NCBI RefSeq assembly: GCF_020360975.1
Contig: NW_025408670.1
Coordinates: forward strand, 6,200,001 to 6,264,000
From: Hirsutella rhossiliensis
Lineage: Eukaryota > Ascomycota > Sordariomycetes > Hypocreales > Ophiocordycipitaceae
Direction: 5' to 3'
Length of the DNA stretch: 64,000 nt
Below, piece after piece: positions 49,345-58,749 of this stretch (within the stretch, counting starts at the first letter, position 1; each line of letters opens with the position of its first letter). A model generated the notes under the pieces. The model was not told the DNA's origin, did not search any database, and saw only the letters and a program-made list of their open reading frames with translations. The translations under genes and the position numbers were made by a program.

Positions 49345-50904
49345 ATGGCCGCCTTAGACGGTCCCGAGACGGCCCACGCAACCGCCGGTCAGGACGGCGA
49401 CGAGAAGCAGCCCACAGCCACCACCGCCGCCGCCGCCGCCGCCGTGTCCCGGAAAGCCTCGGGCTCGTCCTCCGGTCCGGATCAACCGCGCGGGCTCCAG
49501 GCCCTCCCCCCGGCGGCCGGCGGCGATGAAAACACGGCCCTGGACCCGCGGGAAGAGCGGCGGCTGCTGCTCAAGCTCGACGCCTTCTTCGTGCCCATCA
49601 TGATGCTGCTGTACCTCAGCTGCTTCCTCGACCGCGCCAACATCGGCAACGTGCGCGTCGCCGGCATGCCCGAGGCCATCGGCGCGACGCCGCACCAGTT
49701 CTCCATCGCCGTGTCCATCTTCTACGCCACCTACGTCGCCTTCGAGCCGCCCTGGACCGTCATGATGCGCCGCCTGACGCCGCGCCTGCTCATCACGGGC
49801 CTCTGCGTCGTCTGGTCCGTCGCCACGGCGCTGACCGCCTGCGTCGGCTCCGTCGCCGGCCTGTACGCCGTGCGCCTCGTCCTCGGCGCCACCGAGGCCG
49901 GCCTGTTCCCGGCCCTCAACCTGTACCTGACCATGGTCTACAAGCGCGACGAGCAGGCCACGCGCGTCTCCTACCTCTTCGTCTGCGCCGCCGTCGCCGG
50001 CGCCTTTGGCGGCCTGCTCGCCTACTCCATCCTCAAGATGGACGGCGTCGCCGGCCTGCCGGGCTGGCGCTGGGTCTTCCTGCTCGAGGGCCTCGTCAGC
50101 CTCCTCGTCGCCCCCGTCGTCTGGTTCGGCCTGCCCAACGACCCGTGCGAGGCCTACTTCCTCGACGCCCGCGAGCGCGCCATGATGCGCGTGCGCACCG
50201 CCCAGCGCGCCCGCTACATGGGCGCCGACGCCTTCGCCTGGCACGAGGTGGCCGTCGCCCTGCGCGACCCCAAGCTCTACCTCAGCGCCGCCATCCAGTT
50301 CTGCCAGGACGTGCTGCTCTACGGCTTCAGCACCTTCCTGCCCTCCATCATCGTCAGCATGGGCTACTCGCCCATCCAGGCCCAGTACCTGAGCATCCCC
50401 GTCTACCTCTTCGGCGGCCTCGCCTTCCTCTGCCTCGCCTTTCTCTCGGACCGCACGCGCCTCCGCGGGCCCTTTGTCTTCCTCGCCAACGTCCCCGGCA
50501 TCGTCGGCTACCTCCTCATCATCTGCTCAACCTCCAGCCCCGTCAAGTTCTTCGCCACCTTCCTCTGCGCCGTCGCCGTCTTCACCGGGCCCGGCCTCAA
50601 CCTCACCCTGCTCAACGTCAACGTCGCGCCCCATTACCGCCGCGCCACCGCCATCGGCGTCCAGTTGAGCATCGCCAACTCGGCCGGCATCCTCGCCGGC
50701 CAAGTCTACCTCAAGCCCCCGTACCTCCTCGGCAACTCCGTCTCCGTCGCCGCCCTCGGCTTGTCGCAGATCTTCATCGTCCTCAACTGGCTCTACCTGC
50801 GCCGCTGCAACCGCCAAAAGGCCCGCATTGCCCGTGGCCACGTCAGGGACCAGCGAAAGGTTCGCACCGGTGATCGGGAACTGGATTTCAAATACCATCT
50901 GTAG
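49345..50904 (+). CDS. MFS transporter, anion:cation symporter (allantoate/nicotinate/pantothenate-type) family
   Basis: One intronless frame of 519 aa. After a Ser/Ala/Gly-rich cytosolic N-terminus comes LDPREERRLLLKLDAFFVPI then LYLSCFLDRANIGNVRVAG, the ACS-family entry signature (TM1 with DRANIGN). Further landmarks are GATEAGLFPALNLYLTMVYK, the TM5 region AGAFGGLLAYSIL, GLPGWRWVFLLEGL before TM6, and LPNDPCEA in the central loop. Twelve membrane spans are expected, in the plasma membrane, moving an organic anion with protons. Known members carry allantoate, pantothenate, nicotinate, tartrate or other carboxylates; the substrate here is open. It sits between two Zn2Cys6 regulators and near a broken aromatic hydroxylase gene, which suggests an aromatic or carboxylate nutrient. 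The 3' flank holds the 37-bp repeats. Confidence 0.93.
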   Translation: MAALDGPETAHATAGQDGDEKQPTATTAAAAAAVSRKASGSSSGPDQPRGLQALPPAAGGDENTALDPREERRLLLKLDAFFVPIMMLLYLSCFLDRANIGNVRVAGMPEAIGATPHQFSIAVSIFYATYVAFEPPWTVMMRRLTPRLLITGLCVVWSVATALTACVGSVAGLYAVRLVLGATEAGLFPALNLYLTMVYKRDEQATRVSYLFVCAAVAGAFGGLLAYSILKMDGVAGLPGWRWVFLLEGLVSLLVAPVVWFGLPNDPCEAYFLDARERAMMRVRTAQRARYMGADAFAWHEVAVALRDPKLYLSAAIQFCQDVLLYGFSTFLPSIIVSMGYSPIQAQYLSIPVYLFGGLAFLCLAFLSDRTRLRGPFVFLANVPGIVGYLLIICSTSSPVKFFATFLCAVAVFTGPGLNLTLLNVNVAPHYRRATAIGVQLSIANSAGILAGQVYLKPPYLLGNSVSVAALGLSQIFIVLNWLYLRRCNRQKARIARGHVRDQRKVRTGDRELDFKYHL

Positions 50905-51467
50905 TCGATGCTATCAACAATAATGATGCTCTTCCCTTGCCGTGTCAAGCCCCCTGCATGATAACATGAACAGCAAAATAACGAATGCGTCTCGCTTGGT
51001 GTCCCAAGGACGAGTTCTTGCGCGGTGCCCGTGCCCCTTGCTCGGCAAGCTGAACGCCGTTGCCTTCTAATAAAGTGCCCGGCAAACTGAACGCCGTTGC
51101 CTTCTAATAAAGTGCTCGGCAAAATGAACGCCGTTGCCTTCTAATAAAGTGCTCGGCAAGTTGAACGCCGGTTCCTTCTAATAAAGTCTGGCATCCGTAT
51201 CCATGGCTCTTTTCCTCTTTTCCCCCCTCCCCTTGCTTAGTTAGTAGTTGCCTGTCCCTCGTATGCCCAATCCTGTCCTCCAAACGATTCGTTCATGGTA
51301 CCGTCGTAGTACGTTGTCGTAGATGCTCGTTTCCAACATTACTTGTCACAGCTCTTGCTCGCCTTAAAGCTGCGCAGGACTTGCCAAAGCCGTTAGCTTC
51401 TCGCCCGCAAACATCCGCCTCATGGTCAAATGGTGGTGCAGTGACCAGAGCCTCCGCACGAGATGGC
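50905..51467. other. convergent intergenic region with 37-bp repeats
   Basis: 3' flanks of the MFS gene (plus) and the second regulator (minus). Apart from the repeat array, nothing coding is seen. Confidence 0.7.
51040..51187. repeat. four tandem 37-bp units, each with AATAAA
   Basis: Units at 51040-51076, 51077-51113, 51114-51150 and 51151-51187, each close to GCTCGGCAAGCTGAACGCCG followed by TTGCCTTCTAATAAAGT. The first three differ by one to three bases; the last has GCCGGTTCC for GCCGTTGCC. Every unit contains a polyadenylation-like AATAAA on the plus strand, 135-280 bp after the MFS stop codon. Confidence 0.97.
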
Positions 51468-53918
51468 CTAGGGCTGCGGGGCGATAAAATACAAGTTGAG
51501 GCTCTCGTAGTTCCACAATGAAGCCAGGTCCCCCAGCTCCTGCTGGGTTATGTTGCCAAACTCGACTGGTTGGTACACATCCTCCATGGGTGGCGTCATG
51601 TTGAGATAGGGTGTTGAGTGACCATACCCGTGCGCGCTCATGTGGTCGACGGGAGACGTCGACAGAGCCACGGACCCGTCGACGCTCATGCCGCCAGGTG
51701 GCGACGCCGTCGGGCAGACGACCGCTCCGCCATAGTACTTGCGGTCGACGGGCGACATCGAGTGGGGGCTGGGTGTGTGAGACACGAGGATGCCGCTCTG
51801 GGACGGCATGCTGTTGTACGAGACGTATGACTCGACGGAGCCTGCGTCGCTGGCTACGGCCAACTCGACTTGGCGCCCGCACGGCGGCGTCGTGGCCAGC
51901 CCCCCCACCCTGGGTGTCTTCCTCTGACGCCCCTTGCCCGAGGGGAAATGGGGCGGCGCCGTCGCAGCGGGCCTCGTCACTCGCTGGGAGACGCGGAGGA
52001 GGATGTCGTACGATGTCTTGGCCGTTTTCGTGGCGTTGTTGAGGCGCTTCAGCATCGCGACCGCTCCGTCAATGGCGCCGAGGATGTCGTCGCGCCGAGG
52101 GGTGCTACCGTCCTCGTCGTGCATGAGGGCCGAGCAGAGGACAGCGGCGGTGTCGAAGATGCAAAACAGCACAAAGTGAAACTTGGCGTCCCTCGGGTAC
52201 ACGTGGTCGAAGAAGCCGTAGAGGGCGCTCATGAGCCTCAGGCAATAGTTGATGCCGTCGCTGCGGATCCTCAGTTCGTCCGGGGGTGAGCTCGCCGTCA
52301 TCGGCTTCGCCAGGTACGCGCGAATGGGGTCGAGCAGCATCGAAAAGGACATGGTGTGGAGGTAGTGCCGGTGCAGGACGATCCACGGCCGCTGCAAGTC
52401 GGCACTGTGGTCGGGGTTGTTGAGAGCGTAGCTTGGGGGGAAGCTGCTCATCCACGTTTCAATGATGGCCTGGTAATCCCTGACGTCGGAGGGGCTGGCG
52501 ACGTGTTTGGGAAGCCCGAAGCGACGAGACAGTTGGGTGATGAGTTCCGACTGCAGCTTCATGTGCATCAGAGGCGACGGCGAGTAGCCCTCAAGCTTGA
52601 GGCTGGGCAGGCCGACTTGGCAGTCAGAACGATCGATGATCATTGGGCGGGACAGCAGGGCCGAGATTTGCCTTGGGAGAGAGGTCAGAAGCTGCCGGGT
52701 GAGTTGGCGCTCGGGGGACAACGTACCAATCCCAAGTGTCGAGGATGCACCAGATTCTCCTGCGCATCTCGCGCTCAAACTCGGACATGGGCCCAGAGAC
52801 GGGCTCTTGATGGATGCCTGGTGACGGTCAGCGCCGAGACGGAGCGAGAGGGGGGCTGGGGGAGGGCACTGACCCAGCTCCTGCGCCTCTCTGATGGCGG
52901 TGCTGAGGACGTGCCAGCACTCGACGAAGCGGGCCTCGGACTTGTACCAGTAGCAGGAGTGCAGCAGGGACTGGACGTTCAAGATGTGGTTGTTGCCGAC
53001 GGGGATGACGCTGTGCAACTCGCGGGCGGCATTGTGGTACTTTTCCGTGAGCGTCTGTGTCGTCTCGCCCATGTCGTGCTCGAGCTTGCGCTGCAGCTCG
53101 ACGTCGGTGTACTGGGCAGAGCAGGCGCAGACCATGAGAAGGAGACAAGTCCACTGAAGGCCGAGGGGCTTGTTGGCCGACCTCGCAGCCCACCAATTGC
53201 GGTAGTCTTCCAGGAAAGAAGTAGGGTAGATGATGTAGTAGTGGTAATTGACATTGTCCAAGAAGTTTTGAACGAGAGAGTCTGGACGTGTCAGTCGGCT
53301 TGACAAAGATTGGCCGGTGAGAGGGGGAGGAGGGGGGAAGGCGGGCTCTCACCTGTGTAGGGTCGAGGAGGCAGAACTTGGAGGGTTCGGTGGAGCTGAG
53401 GGCACGAGTCCGAGTCCATTTCGAACTGCCTTTGCTGCCTGGCAGTCGTGCTGACCCTCCGCTGGAGAAGGCTGGTGTCAGACAAGCAGAGGTGGCGACA
53501 TCATGTGCGAGGCCTTACCTCGGTGGCGAGGCCAGAAAAGAGGTGAGCGGGGGTGTAGCCGAGGGCCTCGAAGCCGCTCTCGCCGTCATCCCAGGGGTTA
53601 GTATCGCTCGAGTCGGTCAAGTCATCATGGCTCAATTGGCGTTTGCGGCCCGTGTCCTGGCCGGCGCCCTTGTCGGGAGTGGGCTGGTTGTTGGTGAAGC
53701 GGCACTTGTCGGCGACCTTGCGCTTCTGGCAGTGGTTGCAAGGCCAAACGCGGTTGCACTGGAGGTTTGAGGTGAGCGAGGCGTTGGCTGGAGAAGACGA
53801 CCATGGCGAGGATGCAAAGACGATGTTGGAGAGAGAGGCTGGCTACCTTTTGCTTGCGGCGCTGGCACTCGGTGCAGGCGGAGCGGCTGTGTGCATTGTC
53901 CTCGGGGCTGCCGCCCAT
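51468..53918 (-). CDS. Zn2Cys6 fungal transcription factor (second regulator)
   Basis: Six exons: 53918-53847, 53758-53519, 53461-53353, 53281-52874, 52817-52727, 52671-51468. The five GT-AG introns are 55-88 bp and joining gives a 707-aa frame. The zinc cluster is split by intron 1: SACTECQRRKQK then CNRVWPCNHCQKRKVADKC (Cys 15, 18, 25, 31, 34, 43). The fungal-specific TF domain follows, with LVQNFLDNVNYHYYIIYP, WTCLLLMVCACSAQYTD, and the hallmark REMRRRIWCILDTWDWQISA across the last intron, then RPMIIDRSDCQVGLP. The C-terminal 200 residues are Ser/Pro/Gly-rich and disordered-looking. It is a nuclear regulator of unknown targets. A LINE copy now lies 206 bp upstream of its start, in the same orientation. 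It is convergent with the MFS gene. Confidence 0.9.
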
Positions 53919-54123
53919 GGCTTCGACTCAGACGGTGGTGATGATGTCCTTTGGTCTGACGCTGACGGGCGCGCACGAGGGCGAGGCGCAAATCATGGAG
54001 CAACGAGGCTCGGTGAAGGAGAGGAGGCCGGCGGGGGTTGATGGATGGATGGGGAGAGAGGCTTTGAGAGAGCGGTGGACATTGGGGGGGGGGGGTCAAG
54101 AAGGGACGGCGCGTCAAGTCACC

Positions 54124-54137
54124 GACGACGGAATATT
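54124..54137. repeat. target-site duplication, left copy
   Basis: GACGACGGAATATT, an exact 14-bp match to 56722-56735 at the other end of the LINE. The bases immediately outside and inside differ between the two copies, so the duplication length is well defined. Confidence 0.85.
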
Positions 54138-54155
54138 ATTATTATTATTATTATT
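54138..54155 (-). repeat. (ATT)n, the simple-repeat 3' tail of the LINE
   Basis: Six ATT units on the plus strand (AAT on the element strand) directly next to the target-site duplication, where a LINE tail is expected. Confidence 0.85.
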
Positions 54156-54168
54156 GTATTTTCCGTCC

Positions 54169-54186
54169 AGCGACCTTTAGGTCGCT
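54169..54186 (-). other. perfect inverted repeat in LINE 3' untranslated end
   Basis: AGCGACCT-TT-AGGTCGCT, an uninterrupted 8-bp inverted repeat just before the tail. In LINEs with specific 3'-end recognition such a hairpin is bound by the element's own reverse transcriptase; that role here is inferred from position. Confidence 0.6.
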
Positions 54187-56721
54187 CAGGTCCCCGAGAC
54201 GGGGCACAGGACGTGCTGAGCTGCTGGAAGTCTACTATCGCGGAGTAGGCCCACAATACGCGAAACGAAACGAGTACCAATCCGCGTCTTCTGCCCTTCC
54301 ACAGAACGTAAACAATCCACCATTCAGCATTTCATCGGCTCAAAGGCGCTTCTTTGCTCAGCCTGCTGCCCGTCAGCGGGACGTTCAGGCGCGACAGCCA
54401 TGTCTTTCGTTTTGGCCTCACAGGGCCGGTTCCGGAGAGCACCCTCCGCCCGGCCGAGTCGGGTAAGAGAAAATGGGTGTGTGTGCAAACAAAGGGAAGG
54501 AAGGAGGAAAGCGGTTGCTGCCGCCTAGTGGCGAGGGCAGATCGTTCCAAAGAACGAGCTTGCCTTCGCCACCTTGACGAACTGGTCGAAGTCTCTGCCT
54601 ATTGCTCGGTTGACCGCCGCGCTCGGTGAGGTGCCAACCTCATCCGATGTCGCGGCGCGATCTTCCGGCAATAGAAGAGATGCTTTGGTTCTTTTCGTCG
54701 ACCACATGAGCACGTCAGTCGCGCATCGTCGTGGTTCAACCTTTCGTGGTAATCAGCGAAGTCCCCGTGGTGGGTTCTTGCTGCGAGCAGATGGTGGAGC
54801 AGAGGTCGTGGAATGGTAAGTTCTGGCGGGCAGCCAGTCGTGGCATCGAGGTCGAGGACCCTGTACTGTTGGGGTGCAGAAACTTCCCACCAGGCTTTGA
54901 ATGCGTCTTTTGGTCGCTGCCTAGCGACCTTGCGCAGATATGCCAGCGTCGGGAGAGCGTCTGCAGGCTCGGGTTGAGAGGTTCCTGCCTTTGCTAAGGC
55001 GTCTGCCTGCTCGTTACCTGGGATGTTGGTGTGGCCGGGGATCCAGCGGATCTCAGTGGCACCATGTTCTGCGGCCAAGGCCTGGAATTCCAGGAACTCC
55101 TTCTGGGAGGAATCTGACGGCATGCCTTGAAGACACGTCGCGACCGCGAGGTTATCGAGGCATACGACAATCTGGTCTGCAGCCGGGAGGCTCAACGCAG
55201 CACGCAGACCCTCTGGGAGCCTCTCGCCTCGGCATCAAAGACCTCAGCAAGCCCAAGACGGCCGTTACCGCTGAGGACGGTGAGTCCATCCTGATGTACC
55301 GCATAGCCGTACCCGCGGCTCCTCCGGGAGAGGGATCCGTCCGAGTAGACGATTGCTGTCCGTGGAGCAACTGATTGGAGCCACTCGCCGAAGTTTGCCG
55401 CCGATTCTTCTTTCGGCGCAGTTTGCAAGGTCCACGCTGGTCGCTGGCGAACCTACGTGCGAGAAGGTCTGGCCTGGCGCACCTTGGGAGCAGCTCGTCA
55501 GTGCGACGCAGTCTGGTCCGGAAAGGTTGTCGTGGACGCTGGTATTTTAACTTAATGGCCCTGTTGATGACAGGGGCCCGGATCGGCTTCGTTCGCACCG
55601 CAAGCGGGTGCGCTTCGTCGAGGACTTGAGACGGGCTGCGAAGCGCGTTCGACACGCCTGGAGCAGGTGCGAAACTGGCGGTATGCCCGCCTCCGGTGCC
55701 TGGCGCTGAGCGGCGTCGTCTTCCAGACCGGGAGGATGGCTCGCATGGCCGTGTTGAGCGACTTGTCCATCCGCCGGATGAGGTGCCGTATTCTTGATGG
55801 CCCTTCCTTTGCCGGCTTATTCCATCGCGGGCAGGTCATGCCCGGGTACCACGCCTCTGCCCCAAAGAACAATTGCGGCTCGATGCAGGCGCGGACGGCT
55901 CTCGGACCGCACCTGGTAGGGGCCGCGGTTGGTATTGTCAAACCCTTGAGATGGTAGGCCACTGCTTGCGCTTTGGCAGTCCACTTCTCGACGTGCGTCT
56001 TGAACGTCAGGGTGCTGTCAAGCCAGATGCCGAGCCACCGCATGGCTGAGCCTGGCCGCTTTTCTACCTCGCCATGGAAGACTGGAGGTGCATTCCTCGG
56101 TGTAGTTCGGGAGAAGTGCATGACTTCAGTCTTCTTGGGGTCGAAGGTTATCGCGTTCGCGGTGCCCCATGTCATGAGTTCGTGAACATGTTTCGACGCT
56201 CTGTGGGCAGTCTCCTCCAGGGAGTCTCCGACGCAAAGGACGGCAGTGTCGTCTGCATAGCCGAAGCGCCCCTTGGGGTTGCTCAGGCGGTAGATTGGCT
56301 CTGTGTATAGTAGGAAAAGTATGGGAGAAGCTGGCGATCCTTGCGGCAGTCCGCACTGCAAGGGTGACGAGGTGTCATGACATCCTGGTAGCGGACACGT
56401 GCTGCTCGGTCATGCATAAAGGCCAGCCCAACGAGCGACATTCCGAGGCCATCCTTGCTGCCGAAGGCGAAGAATGAGCCTGCTACGAAGGACAGTGTCG
56501 AAGGCGCCTTCGACGTCCATTGTCACGAGTGTGGCGACCTGCTTGCGCGAGAAAGCCTCCTCGATGTCGTGTACCAATGCGGCGACAAGGTCAACAGCGG
56601 ACCTTTTCGGCAATGCGCCAGCTTGTTGTGGGTGCAAGACACCATAGTGGACGGATGCCCACGCCAAACGGCGCGCAATAAGCCGTTCGAGGCCTTTGCC
56701 CAGACAGGAGAGGAGAGAGAT

Positions 56722-56735
56722 GACGACGGAATATT
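56722..56735. repeat. target-site duplication, right copy
   Basis: Second exact copy of GACGACGGAATATT, at the truncated 5' end of the LINE. Confidence 0.85.
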
Positions 56736-58749
56736 GCACAGCGAGGTACTTGTATGTAGGGTACGGGCACAGTGCACTTTGAGCACTGTAGGGCTGTTGC
56801 ATGGATAGCACGAGCACAGCCCTTGGCTCCCTGCACTGTAGGGCTGTTCTTGTTTTCTTCTTGCTTTGCACAGCCGCATACAGTACAATGGCAAGTTTCG
56901 AAAGCTCTGAACGACTTTGCGGTGCGTACGCAGTCGGGCCAGCGACACGGACGAGAGAGCCCTGGCACGGAACCGGGCTCCCGGGGCCAATGAAATGCAT
57001 GCTGCATTTGCCAGGGAAGGGTGCCAAGGGTGCAAGGGTGGTGCCAAGGTTGCAAGGCTAAGGGTACCGTCAGCCGAGAACCAGAGCGCCGATTGTCCAT
57101 CCTAGTCCTGCCAGCTGTCAATCGTCCCCGGTCATGCAGGCAACACAGTGCGCCGTCACTGTGTCATCGTACACCTACGTATCACACATGCGCAAGATCA
57201 TCTCTTTGTGCGCATCTACAGTACAGAGACCAGTGGTGGTGGTTTGTTTTAGCGCCTCTTCGTCTTGCCGGGTCGATCCATGTCTTCTCTTCTAGCTCCC
57301 CGCGGGTAGCCAATGGGCGGTTGATGCCGCCCTCCGGGCCTGTCAACCGCATACGGGCCGGCGGTTGGCTCCGCTCGCCCCGCAGGTAAGTACAGTACCT
57401 GCTTGTCTCGCGCGACAACGTGTGATGCCTTGTATCGATGACCCGTCCCGAGGCAATCCCGCCCCGCCCCGGGCAACCGTTTAGGCGGTAGGCGGGGGGG
57501 GGAAGAGGGATAAATACGTACCTACTGTACACGGGACATCGCGCATGCTCTGTTTTAGTAGAGCGTTTGTCTCTCCATACTGCTGCCGTCTGAACCCCAG
57601 GCAAAAGAAGAAAGAATCCGCGACAGCAAAAAAGCCCTGTCTGTCATATATGACAAATAGCCTCTTGCACGTACTGCACTGCACAGTACGGTACGGTGCG
57701 CACGCACGCATGTGTGTATGTGCGTGTGTGTGCGTGCGTGTGTGTGCGTGCGAGTGTGTGTGTGTGCATACTTGGTACGTACATGCGGCCCACGATTCTG
57801 CACGGCCGTTGGATCGAGCCATTTGCCGTCTCCGATTTGCGGGGAAGGATATTAAACTACATCCCTCTCCTCTCTCTCTGCCTTGCTTGGCCTCTTTACT
57901 CATCCAAGATAGCTTGCTTTTCTCCGTCGACAGAATCCGATCAGTCACAATCCCTCCACGCCGTCGACCGTTTTTTCCTGCCCCCCTCCCCTGTCTCTGC
58001 TCCACCTCCATGGCCTTGCATGTTTTCTCTCAATTCCAACAACGCCAACACCGGGTGCCTGTGCTCTGCACCGAGTATACGGATACCGACTGTAGGGATG
58101 TAGACCGAGTGCTCGTATGTCTCCTGAACGCACATACACTGATACACTCAAATGTTGCCCGCCCGCCTCCCGAGCTGGGTGGTAAGCCGTCGATCCTGTC
58201 GTGTTACACGCCCAGCTACCCGGTGTCGCAGCGTGCCACGACGCAACCGACATGCAGTTACTAGTCTCTTCGCCCAGTACAAACAAGAAACGCCTTGATG
58301 AGGGTGGAGCAAGGTCCAGCAAATAGCCGCCCCATGTCACAACGGCGCCGCGCCTGTCACGTCGTCGGTCCCGCTGGACAGGGCCTTGAAACGGCCTTGA
58401 CAGCAGACAGTACGGACATGTACTGTATGCGAGGAAATGCACAGCCTCTTGCTTTTTTTCTTCCTTTGCCTATTTCTTTCCCTCGCAGACCAGATAGCCT
58501 GTAGTTACCTCATCACTGCTTAACTCGACCGACGTGGCCCTGAGACACACACAACAGCACACTGTACTCCGTACGGATACTCCGCACACATACACAACAG
58601 CAAATCTTGCAAAGCATCCTGCAAGCACCCAAGCGCTCGAGCCATGATGAGAAAAAGAAAAAAAGAAAGAAAACGACCAACAAGTTGGGCCAGCCAGCCA
58701 ACCATCCCAGCCCCCTTCCCCCCTCCCCCTTTCTTTCCCCCCCTCTCCT
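56736..58749. other. intergenic, no supportable gene
   Basis: Two copies of GCACTGTAGGGCTGTT lie about 51 bp apart near 56785 and 56836. A GT-rich microsatellite is at 57711-57767. An 84-codon frame at 58010-58264 has a good CT-rich leader but no domain or splice support. Confidence 0.5.
57711..57767. repeat. imperfect (GT)n microsatellite
   Basis: About 57 bp of GT dinucleotides with regularly spaced GC interruptions (TGTGCGTGCGTG type). Confidence 0.9.

Larger units (their letters stand above)
54138..56721 (-). mobile_element. 5'-truncated, inactivated LINE (non-LTR retrotransposon, Tad/I-like)
   Basis: A 2,584-bp copy between 14-bp direct repeats. On the minus strand it begins inside the reverse-transcriptase domain (ISLLSCLGKGLERLIARRLA), so ORF1, the endonuclease and the RT fingers are missing. 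It continues with TMDVEGAFDTVL, CGLPQGSPASPILFLLYTEP and the catalytic FGYADDTAVL. An RNase H domain follows (IVYSDGSLSRRSRGYGYAV, DAEA, CLDNLAVA, RWIPGHTNIPGNEQADALAK), then a C-terminal zinc knuckle CSCGRRKEPKHLFYC. Frames change near 56400, 55650, 55430 and 55240, so no product can be made. The 3' end has a short hairpin and an (AAT)n tail. The domain order (RT, RNase H, knuckle) is that of fungal Tad/I-group elements; the exact clade needs a tree. Confidence 0.9.

Noticed and set aside
57481..58011. 176-codon minus-strand frame with a His/Thr run
   Set aside because: The His/Thr run is the translated GT microsatellite; the rest is unstructured.
58010..58264. 84-codon frame with CT-rich leader and good start context
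   Set aside because: No domain, no splice support and no family relation; too weak to annotate as a gene.
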